Numbered from the stretch's first letter, positions 43,223 to 52,683 are shown. The stretch is 64,000 nucleotides of DNA from Verrucomicrobiota bacterium (GCA_016235555.1 JACRKC010000005.1:37092-101091), one strand, 5' to 3'. Numbers and translations are program-made. Notes: generated by a model from the sequence alone, not told the origin.

Positions 43223-43537
43223 ATGCCTGCGCGCACGCGACTCCTCCTCTTGCTGTGCACCACGCCGGCCGCTGCGGCCGCCGAGGGCCGCGGGGTGTTC
43301 GCCGCGCACTGCGTGCCGTGCCACGGCGCCGACGGCAAAGCCCGCACGCCCGCCGGGAAGAAGCTCGGCGCCCGCGATCTTTCGGAGAGCAGGCTCCCCG
43401 ATGCGGAAATCGAGCGCCAGATCCTCGATGGCGTGCGCGACGCCAAGGCGGCGCATCGCATGCCGCCGTTCCGGGACAAACTCGGCAACCAGGAGGTTGC
43501 CGCTCTCGTCTCCTACGTGAAGACTTTCCGTCGCTAG
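43223..43537 (+). CDS. Small secreted mono-haem cytochrome c
   Basis: A 104-residue protein with a short signal peptide (ARTRLLLLLCTTPAAAAAEG). CVPCH at residues 30-34 is the haem attachment site, and the axial Met lies in AHRMPPFRDKLGNQEVAALVSYV. The size and layout are those of a class I cytochrome c electron carrier. A start at 43187 would add 12 residues. It is 18 bp upstream of the NIPSNAP gene and likely co-transcribed. Confidence 0.9.
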   Translation: MPARTRLLLLLCTTPAAAAAEGRGVFAAHCVPCHGADGKARTPAGKKLGARDLSESRLPDAEIERQILDGVRDAKAAHRMPPFRDKLGNQEVAALVSYVKTFRR

Positions 43538-43555
43538 CTTAACCCCGGAATCCCA

Positions 43556-44383
43556 ATGAAAACCTCCCGTCGCACTTTCCTGAAAACTTCGCTTGCGGCC
43601 TCCGCGGCGACCGCGTTGTCGCACGCCCCCCTGGCCGGGGCCGAGAAATCCGCCGGCCGCGACTACTACGAGTTGCGCGCCTACCGCCTCAAGCCGGGCG
43701 CCGCGACCGCGCCGCTCGACCGGTATCTCGAGAAGGCCCTGTTGCCTGCGCTGGCCAAACGCGGCGTGAAGGAGGTGGGCGTCTTCACCGAGCTCGAGGT
43801 CGACAAGAAAGCCGGCACCTCGAAACCGAAGGCCGAGACCCCCGTGTGGGTGCTGATCCGGCACACCTCGCTCGACACCTTCGTCGCGGGCGCCGCCGAG
43901 CTCAACGCCGACGCCGAGGTGCAATCCGCGGGCGCCGACTATCTGAACGTCCCGAAGGCGAGCCCGGCGTTCGACCGCATCGACACCTGGCTCTATCGCG
44001 CGTTCAAGGGCATGCCGCGGATGGAGCAGCCCGTGTTTTCGAAGAATCGCACGCCGACCCGCGTGTTCGAGATGCGCGACTACGAGAGCCACAGCGAGCG
44101 CGCCGCGCTGAGCAAGATGGCGATGTTCGACAACGGCGAGACGCAGCTCATGCGCGATCTCGGCATGTCGCCGGTATTTTTCGGCCAGAGTATCGCCGGC
44201 CCGAATCTCCCGCACCTGCGCTACATGACCTCCGGCTCCGATCTCGCCGCCCACCTCGCGGGCTGGGCCAAATTCGGGCCCGATCCGCGCTGGAAAGCGA
44301 TGTCCGGCGACCCGCAATACAAGGACAACACCTCCAAGAACACCGCGCGTTTCCTCGTGCCGACCGCGTATTCGCAAATCTAG
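43556..44383 (+). CDS. NIPSNAP family protein with Tat signal
   Basis: A 275-residue protein. The N-terminus (MKTSRRTFLKTSLAASAATA) is a clear twin-arginine signal. The mature part has two ferredoxin-like NIPSNAP repeats: YYELRAYRLKPGAATAPLDRYLEKALLPALAKRGV and RVFEMRDYESHSERAALSKMAMF, ending near KDNTSKNTARFLVPTAYSQ. Function is unknown, and PVC genomes often hold exported copies. Co-transcription with a cytochrome c suggests a redox-related envelope role. Confidence 0.9.
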   Translation: MKTSRRTFLKTSLAASAATALSHAPLAGAEKSAGRDYYELRAYRLKPGAATAPLDRYLEKALLPALAKRGVKEVGVFTELEVDKKAGTSKPKAETPVWVLIRHTSLDTFVAGAAELNADAEVQSAGADYLNVPKASPAFDRIDTWLYRAFKGMPRMEQPVFSKNRTPTRVFEMRDYESHSERAALSKMAMFDNGETQLMRDLGMSPVFFGQSIAGPNLPHLRYMTSGSDLAAHLAGWAKFGPDPRWKAMSGDPQYKDNTSKNTARFLVPTAYSQI

Positions 44384-44441
44384 CCGGCACCCTTGCCCGC
44401 CGGGGCGGTCGCACTAACGTGACTCCAACCAGGAGGACCCC

Positions 44442-45866
44442 ATGAAAAATCGCCCCGGTGCCCGCCTTCGCCTCGTCCTCACCACCCTCGCGCTTTCGAT
44501 TGCGCCCGGTCTGGCGTGGGCGCAGGAACAGCCACCCGTCGTGGTGGCGCCCGCCGAGCCGGTCCGGCGCACCGCCGAGGAACTCGAAACGCTGCTCGGG
44601 CCGATCGCGCTGTATCCCGACGCGCTCATCGCCCTGCTGCTGCCGGCCGCGGCCGCGCCGGTCGACATCGTGCTCGCCGCGCGTTACCTGAAGGAAGGCG
44701 GCGAGCCCAACAACACCGGCGCCCGCGCGTGGGACGAAAGCGTCAAGTCCCTCGCCCACTATCCCGACGTGGTGAAGTGGATGGACGAGAACATCGAGTG
44801 GACGAAGCAGGTCGGCGAGGCCTTCCTCAACCAGCCGGACGATGTGATGAAAGCCATCCAGCGCCTCCGCGAACGCGCCCACGCCGCCGGCACCCTCGTC
44901 AGCACCCCCCAGCAAACCGTCGCGTGGGACAGCGGCGTGGTCACCATCGTCCCCGCCCAGCCCGACGTGATCTACGTGCCGCGTTACGAACCCGACTACG
45001 TCTTCATCAACCGCCCGATCAACTACGCGCAACCCATCGTCACCTTCGGTCTCGGCTTCGCGGTCGGCCCGTGGCTGACGCACGACTGCGACTGGCCCAG
45101 CCGCCGCATCTGGGTCGTGAACCGCCAGTGGAGCTGGCGCGATCGCCGTGACTGGCGCCATCCCGTCTTTCCCGGCCACCCGGGCTACGTCGCCAACCCG
45201 CACCGCCAGCCGTGGCGGCCAGCCCCGGACATCGTGCGTCCGCCCGTCTCGCTGGGTTGGGGCGCACGCCCGGTCAACCGTCCCGTGCCGATGGCCGGCG
45301 CACCCGCCGCCACGTTCACGACGGTCACCACCACGACGACTATCGTTAATCCGCCGCCGCGCCGCGAACGCGACCCGGACCCGCGGCGGCCCGGCAACAC
45401 CGTGGCGCCGGTCGCGACCACTGCGACCACCGAGCCTTCCCCGTCCGTCCCGGTCTCGCAGTGGAACCGTCCGGTCTCGGCCGAACCCGACCGGCGCGGC
45501 CGTCCGGCCAATGCAACGTCGAACAACCGGCCGGCCGCCCCCGCGATGACCGCCCCGCCACAGGCGGTGGCCAACTCACCTGTCCCGGAGAGGCGCGCTC
45601 CGCCCAAGAACGCACCGCCACCGCCTTCCGCCGCCACGATGAACAGCCCGGCCGCGCCGCCGGCCCCCGCCCACGCGGCGACCCAGCCGCGCCCGCAAAT
45701 CTCGATGTCATCCGCGCCGGCGCCGCAGGCTCAGCCGCGCGCGGCAAGCGCACCGCCCCCGACCACGGCCGCCGCACCCGCGCCCGCCCGCGCCCAGCCG
45801 AATCCCAGTCCGCCGCCGCCTTCGCGCGACGATCGGGACAACAATCGGAAAAAGGTCGAACAGTAA
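44442..45866 (+). CDS. Exported DUF3300 protein with long disordered tail
   Basis: A 474-residue protein preceded by an excellent Shine-Dalgarno (GGAGG, six bases ahead). After a signal peptide (LVLTTLALSIAPGLAWA), residues about 45-245 match DUF3300: LLGPIALYPDALIALLLPAA, AYL-like ARYLKEGGE, DESVKSLAHYPDVVKWMDEN, GEAFLNQPDDVMKAIQRLRERAHAAGTL and IVPAQPDVIYVPRYEPDYVF. The remaining 230 residues are Pro/Ala/Arg/Gln-rich and likely disordered, without repeats of fixed length. Function unknown; DUF3300 proteins are envelope-located. Confidence 0.9.
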   Translation: MKNRPGARLRLVLTTLALSIAPGLAWAQEQPPVVVAPAEPVRRTAEELETLLGPIALYPDALIALLLPAAAAPVDIVLAARYLKEGGEPNNTGARAWDESVKSLAHYPDVVKWMDENIEWTKQVGEAFLNQPDDVMKAIQRLRERAHAAGTLVSTPQQTVAWDSGVVTIVPAQPDVIYVPRYEPDYVFINRPINYAQPIVTFGLGFAVGPWLTHDCDWPSRRIWVVNRQWSWRDRRDWRHPVFPGHPGYVANPHRQPWRPAPDIVRPPVSLGWGARPVNRPVPMAGAPAATFTTVTTTTTIVNPPPRRERDPDPRRPGNTVAPVATTATTEPSPSVPVSQWNRPVSAEPDRRGRPANATSNNRPAAPAMTAPPQAVANSPVPERRAPPKNAPPPPSAATMNSPAAPPAPAHAATQPRPQISMSSAPAPQAQPRAASAPPPTTAAAPAPARAQPNPSPPPPSRDDRDNNRKKVEQ

Positions 45867-46198
45867 GCGCTGCGCCCCGGAAGCAACGTGCCATCGCAAC
45901 GCCCGGTAGCTGCGAGCATGACAGACTGTGTGAGAACGCGAAGGTTGTAGCGGAAAGCGTGAGCTTTTCGCCCGAACGCGGGCCAAATCCCACGAAAACC
46001 TCACGGTTTCCGCTACACTTCGCGCGGCTGAACGAATGCCGCCGGGTTTTCACACAGGCTGTCACGCTCGCGGCTACACCACGAAATCTCGGTGTTGCTA
46101 CAGCAGGCGCCGCGCACGGCCGGTGGGCGTTTGTTTGGCGGCGCCCGCCGCCGGGCTCCCGTCCGGCACGGCGAATCGCCCGGTCCGCGTGCCCGGCA
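45867..46198. repeat. Gene-free interval with composite palindrome (GACAG outer arms, GTAGCGGAAAG inner module)
   Basis: Outer arms TGACAGACTGTGTGAGAAC (from 45919) and GTTTTCACACAGGCTGTCA (ending 46064) enclose the inner palindrome GTAGCGGAAAGCGTGAGCTT...GGTTTCCGCTAC (45947-46016). The inner module is that of 24451-24508, with different outer arms. From 46065 to 46198 there is only GC-rich sequence with no ORF. Confidence 0.85.
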
Positions 46199-47872
46199 TC
46201 AGACGTATTCGCGATACACCGGTTGGAACATCCGCGCCTGGATGTCGGCGGCGAGGTCGCGCGGCCGCGGCGCCGATGCGAGGCCCGCGCGGTGCGCCTC
46301 CTCCGCCACCGCGGTCGCGATCGCGAGCGACACCGCGCGAATCTTCGTCAGCGACGGGTAGACGCGGCCGACCGCAAGGTCCTCCGGCCCGACCAGACTC
46401 GCGAGCGTCTGCGCGGCGGCGAGGAACATCCGGTCGGTGACTTCGCGCGACTCGGCCACCAGCGCGCCGAGGCCCACGCCCGGGAAAATGTAGATGTTGT
46501 TGCCCTGTCCCGGCACATGCCGGCGGCCGTTCACCTCCACCGGCGCAAACGGACTGCCGCTCGCAAAAATCGCGCGGCCGTCGGACCAGCCGTAGGCCTG
46601 CTCGGCGGTGCACTCGGCCTTCGACGTCGGATTCGAGAGCGCGAAGATGATCGGGCGCTCGTTGAGTTTCGCCATCGTGGTGACGATCTCCTGCGTGAAC
46701 GTCTGCGGCGTGCCCGACACGCCGATGAGCGCGGTGGGCTTCAGCACTTTCACCGCCTCCTCCAGCGTCGCGGCGAACGGATGCTCGTGCGCGTAGGGCA
46801 GTTTGTGGTGGGCGAGTTTGTCGCCGCGGTTTTTCACGAGCAGGCCCTTCGAATCGACGAACCAGCAGCGCGCGCGCGCCTCGGCTTCCGTCAGGCCCTC
46901 GGCCTGCGCCGCCGCGACGAAGAGATCGGCGATGCCCGTCCCCGCCTCGCCCGCGCCGAGGAAGAGCAGCTTTTGCTGCTTGAGCGACGATTTCGTCAGC
47001 CGCAACGCCCCGATCACGCCGGCGAGCGCCACCGCGGCCGTGCCCTGGATGTCGTCGTTGAAGCTCAGGATCCGGTGGCGGTAATCGTGCAGCAGCCGGA
47101 AGGCGTTCGTGTTGCCGAAATCCTCCCACTGGAGCAGCGCCTTCGGGAATACCTCCTTCACCGCGAGCACGAACTCCTCGATGAATTCGTCGTAGGCGGC
47201 GCCGCGCGCGCGTTTCTCGCGCAGGCCGATGTAGGCCGGGCCGGACAGCAGCGCGGCGTTTTCCGTGCCGACATCGAGGGTGATCGGCAGGCAGTAGCCG
47301 GGGTGCAGGCCGGCGCACGCGGTGTAGAGCGACAGCTTGCCGACGGGGATGCCCATGCCGAGCGCGCCGAGATCGCCGAGGCCGAGGATGCGTTCGCCAT
47401 CCGTCACGACGATGAGCCGCACGCCGGGCTGCGGCCAGTGGCGCAGGATTTCCGCGATGTGCCCGCGCTCGCGCAGGCTGATGAACATGCCGCGCGGCCG
47501 GCGGTAGATGGAGCCGTATTGGAGACACGCCTCCCCGACGGTCGGCGTGTAGATGAGCGGCACCATCTCCTCGATGTGCTCCATCACGAGCCGGTAAAAC
47601 AGGATCTCGTTCCGGTTCTGGAGCTGGGTGAGATAGATGTATTTCTCGATCGCGGCCGGCTTGCCGCGCACGGAGATGAGCGTGCGCTGCATCTGCTCCT
47701 CGAGCGTGAACACCCGTGGCGGCAGCAATCCGCGAATGCCGAGCACATCGCGCTCCCGCTCCGTGAAGGCCGTGCCCTTGTTGAGCAGCGGATTCGTCAG
47801 CACATTCATGCCTGTGACCAGGGGCGGCTCGCCCCAGGCCGACAGGCCATCCGGATAGGCGGGAGGATTCAT
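46199..47872 (-). CDS. NAD-type malic enzyme
   Basis: A 557-residue cytoplasmic enzyme decarboxylating malate to pyruvate. It has the size and motifs of the large NAD(P)-malic enzyme family: GTAFTERERDVLGIRGLLPP, YTPTVGEACLQYG, VVTDGERILGLGDLGALGMGIPVGKL, FEDFGN-like QWEDFGNTNAFRLL, FNDDIQGTAAV (metal Asp pair), and the Rossmann LFLGAGEAGTGIADL. The C-terminal FALSNPTSKAECT and QGNNIYIFPGVGLG are diagnostic. The distinction between NAD and NADP use or a malolactic role cannot be made reliably from sequence by eye. With ppdK it could link C4 and C3 pools. Confidence 0.95.
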   Translation of the reverse strand: MNPPAYPDGLSAWGEPPLVTGMNVLTNPLLNKGTAFTERERDVLGIRGLLPPRVFTLEEQMQRTLISVRGKPAAIEKYIYLTQLQNRNEILFYRLVMEHIEEMVPLIYTPTVGEACLQYGSIYRRPRGMFISLRERGHIAEILRHWPQPGVRLIVVTDGERILGLGDLGALGMGIPVGKLSLYTACAGLHPGYCLPITLDVGTENAALLSGPAYIGLREKRARGAAYDEFIEEFVLAVKEVFPKALLQWEDFGNTNAFRLLHDYRHRILSFNDDIQGTAAVALAGVIGALRLTKSSLKQQKLLFLGAGEAGTGIADLFVAAAQAEGLTEAEARARCWFVDSKGLLVKNRGDKLAHHKLPYAHEHPFAATLEEAVKVLKPTALIGVSGTPQTFTQEIVTTMAKLNERPIIFALSNPTSKAECTAEQAYGWSDGRAIFASGSPFAPVEVNGRRHVPGQGNNIYIFPGVGLGALVAESREVTDRMFLAAAQTLASLVGPEDLAVGRVYPSLTKIRAVSLAIATAVAEEAHRAGLASAPRPRDLAADIQARMFQPVYREYV

Positions 47873-47969
47873 ACCGCATCCTAGCAGCGCGGCTCCGGTG
47901 CGGACTCCGCGATTCTTGCCAATCGCTGCGCCGTTTTTTGCGATTTTTCCGTCAGCCCCGGACGCCTGT

Positions 47970-48102
47970 CAGGGCATGTTTCTAAATCGGGCGGGAGGGG
48001 CTTTAGGCCCTGACGCCAGACGCGCGTCGAAACCCGACGGAGTCTAAAGCCCCGCCCACTATTCCCTATCGCGCGATTTCATGAGTTGGAAAACATTCCC
48101 TA
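47970..48102. repeat. Composite palindrome overlapping the aldo/keto reductase stop
   Basis: Inner arms GGCGGGAGGGGCTTTAGGCC (from about 47990) and TAAAGCCCCGCCCA (ending about 48059) are enclosed by weaker outer arms: AGGGCATGTTTCTAAATCG at 47971 and CGATTT...AAACATTCCCT ending at 48100. The right outer arm contributes the TAG of the reductase gene. Confidence 0.65.
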
Positions 48103-49086
48103 GTCGAAAATCGGAACGAAGGTGTTGAACGCCTTCTCGCCGAAATGCCCGGGATCGTTGAACCGGCGGTGCCGGTCGAGCGCATCGATCGCGGACGTCT
48201 CCGCCGCCGTGAGCGCGAAGTCGAAGAGCGCGAGATTTTCGACGAGGCGCGCCGGCGTGCGCGTCTTCGGGATGACCGCGCAGCCGCGCTGCACGCCCCA
48301 GCGCAGGACGATCTGGGCGGGCGTCTTGCCGTGGGTCGCGGCGATGCCGGCGACCACCGGGTCTCGCAGCACGTTCTCGTCCGTCCCGGCCATGCCGATC
48401 GATTCGTAGGACGGCGAGCCGAGCGGGGAAAAAGCGGTGACCGCGATCTTCTCCTGCGCGCAATACCGCAACTGCCGCGGCTGCGTGAGATACGGGTGCA
48501 GCTCCATCTGGTGCACGGCGGGCCGGATCGAGCAGTAACTGAGCACGTCACGCAGCGCGGAGATGTTGAGGTTGCACACGCCGATGCGCTTCACGAGACC
48601 GGCGCGCTGGAGCCCCTCCATCGCGCCCCACGTGTCGGCGTAGGGCACGCGGATGGGTTTCATCGCGGGTTGCGACGCCGCGGGATCGTGGAACCACTCC
48701 GGCGGGTAGCGCACGTCGAACGGCACGAACGCCAGCGCGATCGGAAAATGGACGAGGTAGAGATCGAGGTAGTCCAGCCGCAGGTCGCGCAGCGATCGCT
48801 CGCAGGCGGCCCGCACGTGCTGCGGCTCGTGGTAGGTGTTCCACAGCTTCGAGGTCACCCACAGCTGCTCGCGCCGGCACAGGCCGTCGCGCAACGCCGC
48901 GGCGATCCCCTCGCCCACCTGCGGCTCGTTGCCGTAGTCACACGCGCAGTCGAGGTGGCGGTAGCCGGCGCGGATCGCCTCGCGCACCAGCGCGGGCGTC
49001 TCGGGCTTCGGCATCTTCCAGAAGCCGAGGCCGACCGAGGGAAACTGCCCGCCATCGGCGAGCGTGAGGGAGGGAGACGGGGGCAT
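48100..49086 (-). CDS. Aldo/keto reductase
   Basis: A 328-residue NADPH-dependent carbonyl reductase of the AKR fold. Markers are VGLGFWKMPK, GYRHLDCACDYGNEPQVGEGI (catalytic Asp and Tyr), WVTSKLWNTYHEPQHVRAACERSLRDL (Lys), YLDLYLVHFPIA (His), RIGVCNLN, HPYLTQPRQLRYC and AVIPKTRTPARLVENLALFDF. The catalytic tetrad is intact. The start at 49086 is chosen as it precedes the conserved LADGGQFPSVGLG; the longer frame runs into a repeat. The substrate is not predictable; eukaryote-like xylose/aldose reductases share this layout. Confidence 0.92.
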   Translation of the reverse strand: MPPSPSLTLADGGQFPSVGLGFWKMPKPETPALVREAIRAGYRHLDCACDYGNEPQVGEGIAAALRDGLCRREQLWVTSKLWNTYHEPQHVRAACERSLRDLRLDYLDLYLVHFPIALAFVPFDVRYPPEWFHDPAASQPAMKPIRVPYADTWGAMEGLQRAGLVKRIGVCNLNISALRDVLSYCSIRPAVHQMELHPYLTQPRQLRYCAQEKIAVTAFSPLGSPSYESIGMAGTDENVLRDPVVAGIAATHGKTPAQIVLRWGVQRGCAVIPKTRTPARLVENLALFDFALTAAETSAIDALDRHRRFNDPGHFGEKAFNTFVPIFD

Positions 49087-49133
49087 GGGACGGGAGTATT
49101 GCGCCCGTCCGCCCCGCGTCACGGCGGAATCTT

Positions 49134-49291
49134 GGGCGCCTTGGAGGGCGTTGAAGAAGCCTGTCATTCTGAGCGCAGCGAAGAATCCAGTTGGATTTCC
49201 GCGGCATGCTCCGAGGTGCGAAAGTCCTGCTGGATTCTTCGCTCCGCTCAGAATGACAAACCGGTGAACCCTTTTCGACGCCCTCTGCGCC
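49134..49291. repeat. Composite palindrome (GAGGGCGTYGAA outer arms, TCATTCTGAGCGCAG inner module)
   Basis: Outer arms GGCGCCTTGGAGGGCGTTGA (from 49135) and CTTTTCGACGCCCTCTGCGCC (ending 49291) match those near 2480-2602. They enclose TCATTCTGAGCGCAGCGAAG (49164) and its partner CTTCGCTCCGCTCAGAATGA (ending 49256). The inner word resembles a repeat met in many unrelated bacterial genomes. Confidence 0.85.
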
Positions 49292-49308
49292 AGAACATTG
49301 CAGTCGGG

Positions 49309-49384
49309 GTGGAGCGCGTTGACCTCAACGCGCTTGGGCTACGACTTGGATCCTGCAAAGCGCGGTGGGGTCAACGCGCTCCAC
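49309..49384. repeat. Palindrome between the reductase and the TonB receptor gene
   Basis: GTGGAGCGCGTTGACC (from 49309) and GGTCAACGCGCTCCAC (ending 49384) are perfect 16-bp arms around a 44-base centre. It lies 52 bp from the TonB receptor stop. Confidence 0.85.
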
Positions 49385-49436
49385 GGCTACACCGCACGGT
49401 CACGAACAAACGCGAGTTCAACTGCACGGTTCCGGT

Positions 49437-52400
49437 TTAGAAATTCAGCGAGTTCGTCCAGAGGAACGTCCGCGGCTGGGCCGACAGGCGGGCGTTGAGC
49501 GTGGTGGCCAGCGTGGACGTGGGCACGATCCACACGCGGTAGTGGTTGAGCAGGTTGCGCACGTTCACCTGCGTGCTCCAGGAACACTTTTCGCCGAGCC
49601 ACGGCACGCCTTTGCGGCTGTAGCTGAGGCCGAGGTTGAAGACCGTCGAGCGCGGGTAGCGATACAGCACACGGATGACGCGCGTCGCGACGGTGCTGCC
49701 GGTGGCATCGGGGTAGTTGGTGTAGTAAGCGCGGTTGTTCGCGTAGGTCTGCACGTCCGTGAAAACGCTGAAGCCTTTCGCGAGGCCGGACTGGAAGGCG
49801 TAGCTGTTCTGGAGATTGAACGTGTATTCGTTGAACCCGACGTTCTTCTCGCCTTCGCGGTAGATCGGGACGAGGCCGCCCGCGTAGGGCGTCGCGAAGT
49901 TATACTGCACGCTGGAGACCGGCAGGCCCGTCGCGCCGGTCGCCGCCGCGCCTTTGGCCGGATCGATCGCCATGAGCACGGTGCGAAGCGTCGTGCTCTG
50001 GATGCGGCCCGACGTGGGATCCGGATTCGCAAAGTAGGGGCTGGTGGGATTGTTGATCATCGCGAGCGTGAGCGCAGCGTCCTTCACGGCCGTGGCGGCG
50101 ACGCTGCCGGCGGCGTTCACCAGCAGCGGCGAACCGTCCTTGTAGATCACGGTGCCGTTGTTGAGATAGAACTGGTCGTTGTAATTCTGCCGGTAGGTCA
50201 CGTCCTTCGTGATCTCGCCGGCGAGCTGCGACGCCTTCAGGCGCACGCGCCACGCCCGCGAGGGACGCGCTTCGAGCGTGAATTCCTTGGACTCCAACGT
50301 GCGGTCGATGTTGACCCGCTGGTTGGCGTTGGTGCCGCCGACGCGACCGTTGATGCCGTCGGGGTTGATCGCGTCGCGGAAGGCGGTGCCCGCATCTTTG
50401 TTTTCGTTGAGGGTCTTGGTGGTGGGGTTCCAGTTGAGTTGCGCGTTGAGGCGGCCTTCGAGGAACGTGAACTTCAGGCCCATCTCGGGCGCGGAGTTCT
50501 TCGCCTGCGGATTCCGCAGCGGCGTGCCGAGGATGTCGCTCGTGCTGGCCTCGGCCTGCTCCGCCGTGCCGGTGACGGCATACACGCGCAGCCACGACAG
50601 CACGCGGTAGTTCACGCCCGCCTGCCACCCGGGGTGGTTGGCCTTGGGCGTGATCGAGATGTTCCCGAGGCCGGCGCCGACGTTCATCGTCTCGAAGCGG
50701 GTCACGCTGTAGCCGAGGAGCGTCGTGAGGCGGCCGTCGAACCAGTCGGTGAAATTGGCGAAGTAGAGGTTGCCGCTGTGCGTCTCGCCGCCGCGGTTCC
50801 AGTTGCCGGTGAAGGTCGACGCCGCGGGGTTGTTGTTCGGGATGAGGCCGAAAGGATTCGCGGTGGTGATGCGCGACTGGTCGGCGTAGATGCGGGGTTC
50901 GAGCACGTAGTTGACGCCGTTGTAGCTGATGCGGCGCGCGCCGGGCCGGAAGAGCGGGTGCTTCGGAATGCCGTTCTGCACGGGGAAATAAACGTTCTGC
51001 AACGGCGTCCGTCCGTAGTCGCTGCGCGTGTAGTCGGGCGTCGTGTCCTGCGTGCCGTTGGCGTGCGTGTAGAGGACGTTGCCGCTCGGGTCGGCCTGGT
51101 AATAGACCAGCGCCATGCCGCTGCTGCCGAACGTCGGACCACGGTGAAACGCCTGCCCGCCGAACGCGGTCTGCGATTTGCCGCGCAGCCGCCAGAAACG
51201 GAATTCCGTCTCGTGCACGAATGCGAGGCGCACGCCCTTGTTGCGGTCGCGCTGCTCGTTGATCTGCACGGGCGCGCCGATCGCGACGGCGGTCTCGGCA
51301 AACGGGTTGGCGCCGAAGTTGGGATTGACCGCCCCGTTGGGCAGCGTGCTGCCGCGGCCGGGCAGCAGATTGCGACCGTCCGTCACGCGATCGTCGAGCG
51401 TCTCCGTGTAGATCGCGACCACCTGCGCGGACAGCGACGAGGTCAGGCGCGACTCCAGGATCATGCTGTTCCAGCGCGTGCTGATGCGCTCGGCGGAAAA
51501 CCACGAGGCGGCCGATTCGAGATTCCCGTAGGTGAGCGGCTCGCCGTAAACCCTGATGTCGCCGGTCTGGTGGGTGAGCGCGAGGTAGCGGGCGTCGAGG
51601 TTGCGGCGCGGGTCGGTGGGCGCGAGAAAGTTGTTCAGGTTGGGCTTGAAGCCGACGTTGGCGTCATTGTCGGTCCTCTCCGTGGAGAAGCGCACCGTCG
51701 TGTTGGGCGTGAGCCGGAACGCCGCCTGCGCGTAGATGCCATAAAGTTCGCCGCCGAGCTTGTAACGGTTGGTCTGATTCTCGGCGCCGAGGAGCGCGAC
51801 GCGCACCGCCGCCCGGCTACGGCCGTAGCTCGAATCGACGATGACGCGCTTTGTGCCGAATCGATCGAGGACGAATTTGAGCGAGGAGCGCTGGCGGTTG
51901 AACTCCGCGCGCTTCGACACCGTGTTGATCACGCCGCCGCCGCCCACCGATCCATAGAGCAACGACTGCGGCCCCGAGATCACATCGACGCGATCGATGG
52001 AGAAATTGTCCGTATTGCCGCTCGCCGTGCGGGCGTTGTTGGGCACGCCGATGAAACCGTCCCGCTTGATTTCGCCCGCACTCACGCCGCGGATGCTGAG
52101 CCCCTGCGAGCCGTCGCGATCGCCGGGCGCGAAGAGGCCGGCGTTGGCGTTGTTGGAGGAGGCGGTCACCGTGCCCGCGTAGCCCGTGAGCACATCCTCG
52201 ATCGAGGTCGCGGCGATGTCGTCCATGAACGCCTGCGTGAACACCTCGGCGGTCGCGGGCGTCTTCGCGAGCTCGATGCGAAACGCCGCGAGCGAGTTCG
52301 AGTCGAGGGCGCTATAGCTGTTGTCGATCTCGGCGCGGACTTCGAACGCGCTGAGTTGCACGGCCTCCTCCCTGGCCGGCGCCGGCGGGACCGGCCGGAG

Positions 52401-52499
52401 CGGTTGCGGCGCAGTCTGCGCGCGCGCCGCGACCACGACGCCAATGAGAAGCAGCGGCACGACACGCCACCGCGGAACGGACAGAGCTTTCGGGTTCAT
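49437..52499 (-). CDS. TonB-dependent outer-membrane receptor
   Basis: A 1020-residue protein with a signal peptide (WRVVPLLLIGVVVAARAQT). The plug domain begins after VQLSAFEVRAEIDNSYSALDSN and contains TSIEDVLTGYAGTV, GLSIRGVSAGEIKRDGF and IDRVDVISGPQSLLYGSVGGGGVINTVSKRA. The rest is a 22-strand barrel ending with NLLNHYRVW and a terminal aromatic (LWTNSLNF). The SAFEV opening is the style of Opitutaceae TonB receptors. No SusD-like partner is adjacent. It is divergent (184 bp) from a GH95 fucosidase, suggesting uptake of a fucose-containing oligosaccharide, though siderophore import is also possible. Confidence 0.94.
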   Translation of the reverse strand: MNPKALSVPRWRVVPLLLIGVVVAARAQTAPQPLRPVPPAPAREEAVQLSAFEVRAEIDNSYSALDSNSLAAFRIELAKTPATAEVFTQAFMDDIAATSIEDVLTGYAGTVTASSNNANAGLFAPGDRDGSQGLSIRGVSAGEIKRDGFIGVPNNARTASGNTDNFSIDRVDVISGPQSLLYGSVGGGGVINTVSKRAEFNRQRSSLKFVLDRFGTKRVIVDSSYGRSRAAVRVALLGAENQTNRYKLGGELYGIYAQAAFRLTPNTTVRFSTERTDNDANVGFKPNLNNFLAPTDPRRNLDARYLALTHQTGDIRVYGEPLTYGNLESAASWFSAERISTRWNSMILESRLTSSLSAQVVAIYTETLDDRVTDGRNLLPGRGSTLPNGAVNPNFGANPFAETAVAIGAPVQINEQRDRNKGVRLAFVHETEFRFWRLRGKSQTAFGGQAFHRGPTFGSSGMALVYYQADPSGNVLYTHANGTQDTTPDYTRSDYGRTPLQNVYFPVQNGIPKHPLFRPGARRISYNGVNYVLEPRIYADQSRITTANPFGLIPNNNPAASTFTGNWNRGGETHSGNLYFANFTDWFDGRLTTLLGYSVTRFETMNVGAGLGNISITPKANHPGWQAGVNYRVLSWLRVYAVTGTAEQAEASTSDILGTPLRNPQAKNSAPEMGLKFTFLEGRLNAQLNWNPTTKTLNENKDAGTAFRDAINPDGINGRVGGTNANQRVNIDRTLESKEFTLEARPSRAWRVRLKASQLAGEITKDVTYRQNYNDQFYLNNGTVIYKDGSPLLVNAAGSVAATAVKDAALTLAMINNPTSPYFANPDPTSGRIQSTTLRTVLMAIDPAKGAAATGATGLPVSSVQYNFATPYAGGLVPIYREGEKNVGFNEYTFNLQNSYAFQSGLAKGFSVFTDVQTYANNRAYYTNYPDATGSTVATRVIRVLYRYPRSTVFNLGLSYSRKGVPWLGEKCSWSTQVNVRNLLNHYRVWIVPTSTLATTLNARLSAQPRTFLWTNSLNF

Positions 52500-52683
52500 A
52501 GGGATTACGGGTTCAGTGCGCCGGTCTTGTAGAAAATCGACCGGCGTGAGTTAGGGTCTGGCGCCGATTCTAAGCTCCCACCCTCCCGGGGGAATGGATA
52601 ATCGCAGCGGGATGCTAGACAAAGTCGACCGCCACCCGATCCGGGCTCGTCAGCGCGTCGCCGCACGCCCTAGCTCGTGCGTC

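Noticed and set aside
49365..52532. A 1055-codon plus-strand ORF opposite the TonB receptor
   Set aside because: Arg/Gly/Ala-rich antisense shadow without any domain; the minus-strand receptor is clear.
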